A DNA stretch of 32,798 bases from JBDRGX01 sp043817485 [NCBI: bacterium] (GTDB taxonomy: Bacteria > JBDRGX01), in assembly GCA_043817485.1 (NCBI GenBank), contig JBDRGX010000092.1, positions 1 through 32,798 on the forward strand. Reading direction: 5' to 3'. The translations under genes were made by a program, and so were the position numbers. The notes below the pieces were generated by a model. The model was not told the origin of the DNA and made no database searches. It was given only the letters and a program-made list of their open reading frames with translations. This document shows, piece by piece, positions 1-7,958 of the stretch (its first letter is position 1; every line of letters begins with the position of its first letter).

Positions 1-23
1 TATTTTTAAAATGATCATCTATG

Positions 24-140
24 AGACTGTGTCATAACTCTAAATCTAGACATCCATACCATAACATATTGTGGTTTTGTGGAAACCTACCACTTTATGT
101 TGTAAAACAATTGCCGTGAAATTGAATTATGACACAGTCT
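24..140. mobile_element. MITE-like element, 117 bp, 14-bp perfect terminal inverted repeats
   Basis: Bases 24-37 read AGACTGTGTCATAA and bases 127-140 are its exact reverse complement, enclosing about 90 bp with no reading frame. The trinucleotide TGA occurs at both outer edges (22-24 and 140-142) and could be a short target duplication, which would shift each end by one base. The structure is that of a non-autonomous element or an internally deleted IS. The ends recall several IS families, but I do not assign one. It sits at the 3' end of a nucleotidyltransferase fragment and supplies that fragment's stop codon. Confidence 0.6.
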
Positions 141-306
141 GATGAATTGCCCCCTTGTGAAAATTGACTAGAATATCAATGTCGCTATCTTCTTTGGCTT
201 CATCTCTGGCATAAGAACCAAAAATACCCTTCAATTCAGCATTATATTGTCTATTAACTTTATATTTCAATCCTTTAAGAATTTCAAGAATTTGGTTTTG
301 GGTCAT
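127..306 (-). pseudogene. MNT-type nucleotidyltransferase, truncated (59 codons)
   Basis: Reading from the ATG at 306 gives a 59-residue product whose middle (residues 30-47) reads GSYARDEAKEDSDIDILV. This is the GSxAR...SDIDxxV signature of minimal nucleotidyltransferases, usually found as MntA-like antitoxins paired with HEPN toxins. Intact members are about 95-110 residues. Here the frame ends at a TAA lying inside the terminal repeat of the adjacent MITE-like element, just after the catalytic aspartates, so the C-terminal half is missing. A GAGG about 10 nt upstream of the ATG could be the ribosome site. No HEPN partner is visible, although the window edge is only 126 bp away. I read it as a broken antitoxin-type gene; activity of the fragment is unlikely. 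Confidence 0.65.
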
Positions 307-559
307 AGTATTACTACCTCAAATCAAAATACTTCGAAGATCAGCTGAAGCGATTTAATAATTTTTTTTTATTTCAACCGCTTTTCATACAGCAAATCAA
401 TATTTTTTTGTTAAAGATACTTTTTGTTTTTTTTATTCGTTTAAACCAATCTACTTATTTCTCTTTATCACGCATTTCAACAATTATCTTTTTTTGAAAT
501 AAAATCAATATCATACATCTGGTAATTTGAACACAAGTATCACTAAAAATTCAATAACA
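307..559. other. Gene-free AT-rich spacer
   Basis: T-rich sequence between the nucleotidyltransferase fragment and the 3' end of the UDP-sugar dehydrogenase gene. I see no reading frame with coding character, no RNA gene and no clear terminator hairpin. Confidence 0.5.
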
Positions 560-1861
560 TTATATTGTAATAATTTTTTCTCTATTTGTTTTTATTTCAG
601 ATAAAGCATTTCGTGTATCAAAAATTTTTGTTGCATTTTTTGCTATCCATTTATAATCATAATTGCTATGATCTACAAGAATAACTACACAATCTATTAT
701 TTTAAACAATTTTGTATCTAATTTACTATTTTTTAAACTAAATAAATTAGACTCAAAATTATCTACATAAGGATCATTATAATATATTTTAGCCCCTTTT
801 TTTATTAAACTTTCTATTATTTCAAAAGCAGAAGACTCTCTTGTATCTCCAACATCTTTTTTATAAGAAACTCCTAAAATAAGAATATTTGAATTTTTAA
901 TACATTTTTCATTTTCATTTAAAATATCTCCTATTTTAGAAACTACATATGCTGGCATTTTATTGTTAATTTTTCCAGCCAATTCTATAAATGCAGCATC
1001 AAAATTATAAGTACGAGCTTTCCAAGAAAGATAAAAAGGATCTACAGGAATACAATGTCCACCTAATCCTGGACCAGGATAAAAAGCCATAAATCCATAA
1101 GGCTTAGAAGAAGCTCCTTTAATAACTTCCCATACATCTATTTTTAATGTATCACACAACAAACACATTTCATTAGCTAAACCAATATTAACACTTCTAA
1201 AAGTATTTTCCCATAACTTAATCATTTCAGCTACTTTAGTAGAAGAAACTTCGATTACAGTATCTATTGCTTGTTGATAAAATAATTTTACTAATTTTTT
1301 ACATTTTAAAGTAAATCCTCCTACAATTTTAGGAGTATTTTTTATAGTATATTTTTTATTTGCAGGATCTACTCTTTCTGGAGAAAAGGCCAAATAAAAA
1401 TCTTTTCCTACTTTTAATCCAGATTTTTCTAACATAGGTAAAACTATTTCTTCTGTTGTTCCTGGATAAGTAGTACTTTCTAAAATAATCAATTGATCTT
1501 TTCTTAAATATTGAAAAATATTTTGGACACTATTAACAATATAAGAAATATCTGGTTCTTTAGTTTTTGTTAAAGGAGTAGGAACACATATTACTATTAC
1601 ATCCATTTCTTTAAAAAAACTTTTTTGTAAAGTAGCTTTTAGTTTTTTAGATTTCACTAATTTTTGAATTTCATCAGATGAAATATCTGTTATATATGAT
1701 TTCCCATTATTTATCAAATCTACTTTTTTTTCATCTATTTCAAAGCCCAAAACATCATATCCAGATTTAGCAAATTCAACACTTAAAGGAAGTCCTACAT
1801 AACCTAATCCAATAATACCTATTTTTGCTTGTTTTTTTAAAATTTTTTCCTGCAAATCCAT
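560..1861 (-). CDS. UDP-N-acetylglucosamine 6-dehydrogenase-type nucleotide-sugar dehydrogenase (WbpA/WecC family)
   Basis: A 433-residue NAD-dependent UDP-sugar 6-dehydrogenase, which oxidises C6 of a UDP-hexose to the uronic acid for cell-surface polysaccharide. The N-terminal Rossmann motif GLGYVG is at residues 18-23. LESTTYPGT follows near 128-135, FSPERVDP at 159-166, the conserved EMIKLWENTFR helix at 212-222, and the catalytic-cysteine motif GGHCIPVDP with Cys270. The ATG at 1861 is preceded by GGAG at normal spacing. The gene follows the Ser/Thr kinase gene by 12 bp on the same strand, so the two are probably cotranscribed. The GGHCIPVDPFYL signature fits the UDP-GlcNAc/UDP-ManNAc dehydrogenase branch better than UDP-glucose dehydrogenase, but substrate cannot be fixed from sequence alone. 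Confidence 0.9.
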   Translation of the reverse strand: MDLQEKILKKQAKIGIIGLGYVGLPLSVEFAKSGYDVLGFEIDEKKVDLINNGKSYITDISSDEIQKLVKSKKLKATLQKSFFKEMDVIVICVPTPLTKTKEPDISYIVNSVQNIFQYLRKDQLIILESTTYPGTTEEIVLPMLEKSGLKVGKDFYLAFSPERVDPANKKYTIKNTPKIVGGFTLKCKKLVKLFYQQAIDTVIEVSSTKVAEMIKLWENTFRSVNIGLANEMCLLCDTLKIDVWEVIKGASSKPYGFMAFYPGPGLGGHCIPVDPFYLSWKARTYNFDAAFIELAGKINNKMPAYVVSKIGDILNENEKCIKNSNILILGVSYKKDVGDTRESSAFEIIESLIKKGAKIYYNDPYVDNFESNLFSLKNSKLDTKLFKIIDCVVILVDHSNYDYKWIAKNATKIFDTRNALSEIKTNREKIITI

Positions 1862-1873
1862 AATATCTCCTTT

Positions 1874-4315
1874 TTATTTTATTATCAAGGATTCTTCCTT
1901 CATTGTTATTTTATATTCTTTCTTTTTATCTGTAATGCTAATAGTTTGTATTTTAGGGGAGGCATAACTTGAATGTGTTATTTTAATTGTATGCATTCCA
2001 AAAGAAATTCCTTCTTTAACAACAATCCCTTGTCCTAAATATACATCATCAAGATATATATAAGCATTTTCTGGAGAAATTTTAAATATTATTTTGCCTT
2101 TAATTGGCATCAAATAAACTCTAAAAGCTTCTTTATCATTTTGTTTTAAAGAAATATCTTTTTTCGTATACATATCATAACCATATTTTTTTACAAAAAG
2201 AATATATTTTCCTGTTGGTACTTCAATTTCTTTTTGAGATGTAAGTAAATAAGTAATATTTGTATTTTCTGTAAAATTTCTTTCATCTGCAAGTTTTATT
2301 TCACAAGATGGAATTGTTTGAAAAGTGTCTTTATCATATACAGACACTTCTATTTTAGGAGAATATATATAAACTTTTTTTTCTTCTACCTTTTCTTCTT
2401 TTTTTTCTATTTTTTCTAATTTATTTAAAACAATATTTATATTTTGTTGTTCATCATTTTCTATGTAAATTTTTTTTATAAAAGGATGAAATTCTGGCTT
2501 ACTAATAAAAATTTCATAACTATTATCTGGAAATAAAGAATATTTAATAGGAGTTTGACCTATATTTTGACCATCTATTTTTACATCAGCATTTTCTGGT
2601 TTTGAAATAATATTGATATATTTACTTAAAATAATATTTACACTAAAAGTTTTGAGTTCATTTGAAATTATTTTAGTATGTTTTGTTTGATTTAAAAGTT
2701 TTACTGAACCATCTTCTTGAATTTCAATTTTACATTTATAAGAAACAAAATTAGGTCTTTCTACTTTTATTTCATTTATTCCAAAAGGCAAAGGAAAATT
2801 AAATAAAGAAGTATTTTCTAAATTTTCTTTAATACAACTAATTTTTGCTTTAAAAGAAGAAATACTAATATTTTTTCTAAGATGGGCTTCTATTAAAATA
2901 TTATTTTTATCTTTAACATTTATTATCTCTTCATAAATATTAAAAGGTGATTTACTTATTTTTATTGTATATTTACCAAATGTAATTTTTTCCAAAACAA
3001 ATGGTGTTATTCCCATTTCTTTATCATTTATAATAACTTTTGCTTGTGAAGGATAAGAATTTATTTTCAAAGCTGCTTTCAAAGATGATACTGAAGAAAC
3101 ATTTTCTTTTTTTGTTTTTTCTGAAATAATTGTTTTTACATTTTGATTATTTATCAATTTATAAACAATTATAGAAATTGTAATACATAAAATACTACAT
3201 AAAAATATAATTGTTAATAAAGATTTTTTAGGATACAGATTCGAGCCATTAATTAAAATTTCTTCTTTTTTTTCTTCCTCTTCTTTTTTTGTAACTTCAG
3301 ATTCATCTCCTTTATAAAAAACTTCTGTTTCCATTCCATCTATATCATTTTTTTCTAATGGAACTAACAACATTTCTTCTCTTGCTTCTTCTTTTAATTC
3401 AGCTTCAAAAGTTTTTTTTACAAAATCTGATAGATTGATAGAGGTTCTTACAAGATGATGTTCATGAAGAAATTTTACAATATCTTGCCACATTTGATAC
3501 GCATTTTGATATCTTTTATCAAGTGGTTTTTGAAGAGCTTTTAAAATTATTTTTTCAGCTTCATGAGAAATTTCTGAATTAAATTTTCTCGGTGAAATTA
3601 TTTTTCCTTCTTTTACTTTTTCAAGCATTAAAAATTCGCTATCACCTTCAAAAACTTTTCTACCAGTAAGCATTTCATAAATTATAATTCCTAAAGCATA
3701 TATATCAGTTCTTTTATCTACTAATTGTCCCATTGCTTGCTCTGGAGACATATAGCCAATTTTCCCTTTTAATAAACCAATAGTTGTTGTATGAATTTGA
3801 GAAGTAGCTCTCGCAATACCAAAATCACTTAATTTAACTTCACCTTCATAAGAAATTAAAATATTCGAAGGAGATACATCTCTATGAACAATTTCCATAT
3901 TTTGAAAATTTTTACTCTTTTTTTTATGAGCATAATCTAATGCACTACACATTTTTTCTGCAATAAAAAAAGCAATGTCTATTGGAATTGTTTTATTTTT
4001 AGCTTTTTCTTTTTTTAAAATTTCAGATAAATTTTTTCCATAAATATATTCCATTGCAATATAATAAGTATCTTCAATTTTTCCTAATTCATCTATATAA
4101 ATAATATTCGGATGTGAAAGATCAGCTGCAATTTTTGCTTCATCAATAAACATTTCAATAAAATCTTTATTATCACTTAAATGCCCTAATATTCTTTTTA
4201 TAACTACTAATTTTTCAAAACCTTCTATTCCCTTTTTTTTAGCTAAAAATATTTCAGCCATACCAGCTACTGCAATTTTTTTTATAATAAAATAATTTCC
4301 AAAAGTATTTTTCAT
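1874..4315 (-). CDS. Transmembrane Ser/Thr protein kinase with C-terminal PEGA repeats
   Basis: An 813-residue Hanks-type kinase. The cytoplasmic kinase domain covers about residues 8-285: VVIK with ATP-binding Lys40, catalytic loop HRDVSPSN at 144-151 with Asp146, DFG at 164-166, and SPE at 190-192 in place of APE. The glycine-rich loop is AVAGMAEIF, keeping only the last glycine, as in other 'GGMAE' kinases. An acidic linker (310-355) leads to one membrane helix at about 366-386. The rest should be outside the inner membrane and holds at least three PEGA-like beta modules (about 417-470, 568-620, 740-790), which are thought to bind surface carbohydrate or protein. AAAGG lies upstream of the ATG. 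It is cotranscribed with the UDP-sugar dehydrogenase, so an envelope-sensing role is plausible but inferred. Confidence 0.9.
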   Translation of the reverse strand: MKNTFGNYFIIKKIAVAGMAEIFLAKKKGIEGFEKLVVIKRILGHLSDNKDFIEMFIDEAKIAADLSHPNIIYIDELGKIEDTYYIAMEYIYGKNLSEILKKEKAKNKTIPIDIAFFIAEKMCSALDYAHKKKSKNFQNMEIVHRDVSPSNILISYEGEVKLSDFGIARATSQIHTTTIGLLKGKIGYMSPEQAMGQLVDKRTDIYALGIIIYEMLTGRKVFEGDSEFLMLEKVKEGKIISPRKFNSEISHEAEKIILKALQKPLDKRYQNAYQMWQDIVKFLHEHHLVRTSINLSDFVKKTFEAELKEEAREEMLLVPLEKNDIDGMETEVFYKGDESEVTKKEEEEKKEEILINGSNLYPKKSLLTIIFLCSILCITISIIVYKLINNQNVKTIISEKTKKENVSSVSSLKAALKINSYPSQAKVIINDKEMGITPFVLEKITFGKYTIKISKSPFNIYEEIINVKDKNNILIEAHLRKNISISSFKAKISCIKENLENTSLFNFPLPFGINEIKVERPNFVSYKCKIEIQEDGSVKLLNQTKHTKIISNELKTFSVNIILSKYINIISKPENADVKIDGQNIGQTPIKYSLFPDNSYEIFISKPEFHPFIKKIYIENDEQQNINIVLNKLEKIEKKEEKVEEKKVYIYSPKIEVSVYDKDTFQTIPSCEIKLADERNFTENTNITYLLTSQKEIEVPTGKYILFVKKYGYDMYTKKDISLKQNDKEAFRVYLMPIKGKIIFKISPENAYIYLDDVYLGQGIVVKEGISFGMHTIKITHSSYASPKIQTISITDKKKEYKITMKEESLIIK

Positions 4316-4341
4316 TTTTATTTAACCTTTGTTTTTAATCT

Positions 4342-5196
4342 TTATTTTTCAATTACTTCCAATAAACTAAAAAGAAAAATTATCATAGAAATAAAAGCAT
4401 TTATTGCAAAAAAAGATTTATTAATACTTTCTATTTTTTGTTTTCTTGCTAAAAAATGTTCATAAATTAAAAGACCTGCAATAAAAAATAAGCTTATTTT
4501 AAAAATTTTTAAATCAAGCAAATAAATAAACAATCCTAATAAAAATAAACAAAAAAAATGAAATAAGCCAGAAATTTTTAAAGATTTTTTAATTCCTAAT
4601 TTTGCAGGTAACGAAAAAAGGAAATTTTTTTTGTCAAATTCATAATCAAGAGTGCTATAAATAATATCCATTCCAGCAATCCAAAAAATTATAACACTAC
4701 CTAAAATAAAAGGAGGTAAAGCAAATTTTCCAGTAATAGCAATCCATCCACCAATGGGCGCACAAGATTCTACTATTCCTAAAAAAATATGTGACAAAGA
4801 ACTAAATCTTTTAAAATAAGAATAACTCCATAAAAGAATTATAGATAAAGGACAAAGATAAAAACATAAAAGATTAAGTTTAAAAGCAGAAAAAAGTAAA
4901 AGAAAAATAGATATTACAATTATTATTTTTACTTGAAAAGGAGTAATTTTCGTGAACAAAAAAATTCTTTGGCAAGTACGAGAATTTTTAGCATCTATAA
5001 ATCTATCAATCAGCCGATTAAACAACATACCAGTTGTTCGAGCACTAATCATTGCTAATGTAATCCAAAATAATTTATTAAAGGAGGGAACCCTATGTTC
5101 AGCAAAAAAAGCCCCAGCATAAGCATAGGGAAGAGCAAAAATAGAATGTTCTATTTTTATAAGTTCTAATATAGTTTTAATTTTTTCCCATAACAT
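4342..5196 (-). CDS. UbiA-family prenyltransferase, probably menaquinone-pathway MqnP-like
   Basis: An integral-membrane aromatic prenyltransferase of 284 residues. The first Mg-prenyl-diphosphate site is N60-RLID-RFID-AKNSRT, close to the 'NRxIDxxIDxxNPRT' form of MqnP/'UbiA-other' enzymes. The second is D177-IIYSTLD-YEFD (residues 177-188). About eight hydrophobic helices are visible. The frame is open to an ATG at 5262, but a TTGACA promoter at 5277-5282 would start transcription inside that extension, and residues before MLWEKIK have no family character, so I use the ATG at 5196. AAAGGTG lies about 17 nt upstream of it. MqnP-like enzymes act in futalosine-route menaquinone synthesis; no other men/mqn gene is in the window, so the substrate is inferred. 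It lies 26 bp before the kinase gene on the same strand. Confidence 0.8.
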   Translation of the reverse strand: MLWEKIKTILELIKIEHSIFALPYAYAGAFFAEHRVPSFNKLFWITLAMISARTTGMLFNRLIDRFIDAKNSRTCQRIFLFTKITPFQVKIIIVISIFLLLFSAFKLNLLCFYLCPLSIILLWSYSYFKRFSSLSHIFLGIVESCAPIGGWIAITGKFALPPFILGSVIIFWIAGMDIIYSTLDYEFDKKNFLFSLPAKLGIKKSLKISGLFHFFCLFLLGLFIYLLDLKIFKISLFFIAGLLIYEHFLARKQKIESINKSFFAINAFISMIIFLFSLLEVIEK

Positions 5197-5251
5197 TTTT
5201 AATATTTTTGTAACACCTTTTTTATGAAAATATATAGTTAATTCATAAATG

Positions 5252-5282
5252 CAATAATGCATACTTTGTCAATGTTTTTCAA
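5252..5282 (-). promoter_or_regulatory. Candidate sigma-70 promoter for the UbiA-kinase-dehydrogenase operon
   Basis: On the minus strand TTGACA (5282-5277) is followed after 19 bp by TATGAA (5257-5252). The -35 is perfect; the -10 and spacer are weak. Its position supports the short UbiA start at 5196. Confidence 0.4.
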
Positions 5283-5391
5283 AAAATTATAATTATTAAA
5301 TAAAAACCATTCTTGATTTTTTTATAATAACACGAATTTGCAAAAAGTATGAAAAAAAACTTGACAATAAAAAATTTTATATTAAAAAATG

Positions 5392-5421
5392 AACATCATT
5401 ATAATTTTTATAAATGATATT
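5392..5421. promoter_or_regulatory. Imperfect dyad overlapping a TATAAT, candidate operator
   Basis: AACATCATT (5392-5400) and AATGATATT (5413-5421) are inverted repeats matching at 8 of 9 positions, separated by 12 bp. A TATAAT lies at 5400-5405 inside the dyad and a strong Shine-Dalgarno, AAGGAGG, follows at 5427-5433. A repressor bound here would block the promoter of the beta-barrel/ECF metal importer genes. Which regulator it would be (NikR, Fur or other) cannot be told; the half-sites do not match the E. coli NikR consensus. Confidence 0.4.
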
Positions 5422-5440
5422 TATTTAAGGAGGTATTTTT

Positions 5441-6121
5441 ATGTTTAAGAAAATTTCAATTTTTTTTGGAGCATTATTTTTTTGTTTTTTTATTAATAGT
5501 TTAATGGCTATTGATGATGCATCAACTCTTGACCAAGGAAAATTTGAATTAGAAAATAACCTCAATTTTGTTATAAATCCCGATAAAAGCAAAGATACAT
5601 TAATAAATACATCTTTAAAACATGGCATAACTGAAAAATTAGATTTTTGCATTAACATTCCTTATGAAATACAGCCAAAACAAGGATTTAATGATGCAGA
5701 AATAGGAATAAAGTTTGCTCTTTTAAAAGAAAAAATATATCTGCCAAATATTTCTCTTTCTTTCTCTTCTGAATTAGGATCTTCTGATTACACTCTTATT
5801 GGTATTCTAAGCCAACAATTTGGTAAAATAACTCTTCATATTAATGCTGGTTATACAACAAATAAAGATATATCTATAATGTATCTTAATCCTATATCAT
5901 TGGAATTATTTCTTTCTGACGCAATTGAAATACCAATTAGTAAAAAAATAACCTTAATTGGAGAAATTGTTAGCGAAAATAACTTAAAAAATTTAGGAGC
6001 ATTTTTAAGTGGAAATTTAAAAATTTCGGATACAGTAAATTTTGTTTTAGAATTTGGATTTCAAAGTAAAAATAATAATATTAAAAAACAAATAACTTCA
6101 GGTTTAATTTATGAGTTTTAA
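5441..6121 (+). CDS. Probable outer-membrane beta-barrel protein next to a nickel/cobalt importer
   Basis: A 226-residue secreted protein. A Sec signal peptide covers residues 1-23 (MFKK, a hydrophobic core, then SLMA before the likely cleavage). The mature part is a series of alternating amphipathic strands and ends in EF, the aromatic C-terminus typical of outer-membrane barrels. The start of the mature region (DASTLDQGKFELEN) and TSLKHGITEKLDF resemble the 'MetA-pathway of phenol degradation'/transporter-like barrel family. Length is slightly short for that family. The ATG has a strong AAGGAGG 8 nt upstream and sits behind a candidate operator. It is followed by cbiM after 131 bp on the same strand, so a role in outer-membrane passage of the metal is a reasonable guess, not a demonstrated function. 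Confidence 0.65.
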   Translation: MFKKISIFFGALFFCFFINSLMAIDDASTLDQGKFELENNLNFVINPDKSKDTLINTSLKHGITEKLDFCINIPYEIQPKQGFNDAEIGIKFALLKEKIYLPNISLSFSSELGSSDYTLIGILSQQFGKITLHINAGYTTNKDISIMYLNPISLELFLSDAIEIPISKKITLIGEIVSENNLKNLGAFLSGNLKISDTVNFVLEFGFQSKNNNIKKQITSGLIYEF

Positions 6122-6195
6122 AAATATTTGTATTAATTTAATACTCAGTTGTATTTAAAATAATAACAAGGCGGCAAGAAGAAGGCGATAAAAAA

Positions 6196-6215
6196 GAATA
6201 CAGAATACAGAATAG
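6196..6215. repeat. Short GAATACA-type tandem repeat
   Basis: GAATACAGAATACAGAATAG lies between the barrel gene and cbiM. Degenerate relatives occur at about 25204-25222 (AGAACACAGAAGTCAGAAT) and 32039-32057 (AGAATACAGAAGTCAAAAT), so this is a dispersed low-complexity family. No cobalamin riboswitch is visible in the same gap. Confidence 0.45.
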
Positions 6216-6252
6216 ATGTAAATTTTTTCATAAATAAAATAGGAGAAATAAA

Positions 6253-6888
6253 ATGCATATACCAGATGGTTTTTTAGATATTAAAACATGTGTAAGTTTA
6301 AGTATAGTTTCTATCGGAATAATAAGTTTTGCTATTAAAAAAATTAATAAAAAAATTGAAGAAAAACATATTCCCATGATGGGAGTAATCTCTGCTTTTA
6401 TTTTTGCTGCTCAAATGTTAAACTTTCCAATAGCAGGAGGAACTTCAGGACATTTTATGGGTGGAGCATTAGCTGCCATTCTTTTAGGCCCTCTTACTGG
6501 TGTTCTTGTAATGACAACTATTTTAATAGTACAATGTTTTGTTTTTCAAGATGGTGGATTAACAACACTTGGTGCTAATATTTTCAATATGGGAATAATT
6601 GGGAGTTTATTATCTTATTATTTATATCTTGGAATAAATAAAATAATAAAAAACAAAAAAGGCAATTTTATTGGTGCTTTTATTATAAGCTGGTTATCTA
6701 TAGTTTTGGCTAGTGGTTTTTGTGCTATTGAATTAGCTATTTCTAAAACAGTTCCTTTAAAAATTGTATTATTTTCTATGGTCGGAATTCATTCTTTAAT
6801 TGGAATTGTAGAAGGATTAATTACTTTAGTAGTATTAAATTTTATTTTAAAAATAAGACCTGATTTATTAGAAATTAAAAAAATATAG
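6253..6888 (+). CDS. cbiM: ECF transporter substrate-binding subunit CbiM/NikM
   Basis: The membrane S-component of a cobalt or nickel energy-coupling-factor importer, 211 residues. It begins MHIPDGFLD; His2 of the mature N-terminus and the downstream histidine in GTSGHFMGGALA (about residues 62-73) are the metal ligands known in this family. Six or seven hydrophobic helices follow, and a GGAG ribosome site precedes the ATG. It is the first of four tightly packed transporter genes (M, PDGLE, Q, O). Sequence does not settle Co versus Ni: the PDGLE partner is common in nickel systems, while the separate short N-like subunit also fits cobalt systems. No riboswitch is seen upstream. Confidence 0.92.
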   Translation: MHIPDGFLDIKTCVSLSIVSIGIISFAIKKINKKIEEKHIPMMGVISAFIFAAQMLNFPIAGGTSGHFMGGALAAILLGPLTGVLVMTTILIVQCFVFQDGGLTTLGANIFNMGIIGSLLSYYLYLGINKIIKNKKGNFIGAFIISWLSIVLASGFCAIELAISKTVPLKIVLFSMVGIHSLIGIVEGLITLVVLNFILKIRPDLLEIKKI

Positions 6889-6897
6889 GAGAATATT

Positions 6898-7194
6898 ATG
6901 AAAAAAATAATTTTATTAGGGCTTTTTATATCAATTGCACTTGTTTTTTTTATTGCACCTTTTGCATCATCATCTCCAGATGGATTAGAAAAAGTAGGTC
7001 AAGATAAGGGCTTTTTACATAAAGGAGAAGGACAAGAAGTTTTTAATGCACCATTTCCTGATTATACTATTTCATGGATACAAAATGAAAAAATATCTAC
7101 TTCTTTATCGGGATTAATAGGAATATTTTTTACTTTTTTAATAATTTATATTTTAGGATATTTTGTTAAAAAGCAGCTTACTAAAAAAATATGA
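6898..7194 (+). CDS. PDGLE-domain protein, CbiN-like accessory subunit
   Basis: A 98-residue membrane protein with an N-terminal helix (residues 1-22), an extracytoplasmic loop and a second helix (about 66-90). The loop holds SSSPDGLEKVGQDKGF, the defining motif of the PDGLE domain. In Ni/Co ECF importers this domain is either fused to the M subunit or, as here, a separate small protein in the position of CbiN; it helps metal loading of the M subunit. Its stop overlaps the start of cbiQ (ATGA), indicating translational coupling. The ATG at 6898 follows AGGAG. Annotation as cbiN or nikN would be equally fair. Confidence 0.88.
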   Translation: MKKIILLGLFISIALVFFIAPFASSSPDGLEKVGQDKGFLHKGEGQEVFNAPFPDYTISWIQNEKISTSLSGLIGIFFTFLIIYILGYFVKKQLTKKI

Positions 7195-7958
7195 ATCACT
7201 TATTTTTAGACAAATATAGCAATTTAAAAAGCCCAATTCATCAATTAGATCCAAGAAGTAAAATTATATTTTTTTTGTTATATATTTTTTTTGTTATTAC
7301 AATTTTGCCTAATGACTTTTTACAATTTATTGCATATTTTATCATTATGTTTATTGTGATTTTAATAAGTCGGATTCCTTTAATCTATATTTTAAAACGA
7401 ACCTGTGTTATTATTCCATTTATATTATTAATTGCTATTTTTATTCCTTTTTCTAAAAAAACCCAAATTGAAAATTCTTATAATATAGGTTATTTATTTG
7501 TAAGCCATAATAGATTATGGATATTTTGGAATATGTTAATTAAATCTTTTCTTACAATTTTAGCAATGATTGTTCTTTCTTCTACTACAAAATTTTCAAC
7601 ACTTTTAAAAGGTTTAGAATTTTTTAAAATCCCAAAAATATTAATAATGCTTCTTTCTTTTATGTATCGATATATTTTTGTTTTAATTGATGAAGCACAA
7701 CGAATAGAACACGCACGTAATTCAAGATATTTTGGTGGAGAATATTTAAGACAAATAAAAACCATAGGAAATATAATTGGATGTCTTTTTATTAAAACAT
7801 ATGAACGAGGAGAAAAAATCTATCAAAGTATGCTATCAAGGGGCTTTAATGGAGAAATAAAAATATTAAATAGATTAAATTTTTCAATTTTGGATATTTA
7901 CTTTTGTATATTATTTTTAGGAAGTTTATTGGCAATAAAAATATGGAGCATTTTATGA
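7191..7958 (+). CDS. cbiQ: ECF transporter transmembrane coupling protein CbiQ (EcfT)
   Basis: A 255-residue T-component linking the metal-binding M subunit to the ATPase. The N-terminal IHQLDPRSKI is the family signature. Four to five helices follow, and the two Ala-Arg-type coupling helices are seen as EHARNSRYFGG (about residues 169-179) and SMLSRGFNG (about 212-220), which contact CbiO. It starts inside the stop of the PDGLE gene and its own stop overlaps the ATG of cbiO, both as ATGA. Length and topology are normal for the family. Confidence 0.92.
   Translation: MNHLFLDKYSNLKSPIHQLDPRSKIIFFLLYIFFVITILPNDFLQFIAYFIIMFIVILISRIPLIYILKRTCVIIPFILLIAIFIPFSKKTQIENSYNIGYLFVSHNRLWIFWNMLIKSFLTILAMIVLSSTTKFSTLLKGLEFFKIPKILIMLLSFMYRYIFVLIDEAQRIEHARNSRYFGGEYLRQIKTIGNIIGCLFIKTYERGEKIYQSMLSRGFNGEIKILNRLNFSILDIYFCILFLGSLLAIKIWSIL

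Noticed and set aside
6122-6252. Cobalamin or NiCo riboswitch before cbiM.
   Set aside because: No recognisable conserved core was found; the gap mainly holds a simple GAATACA repeat.
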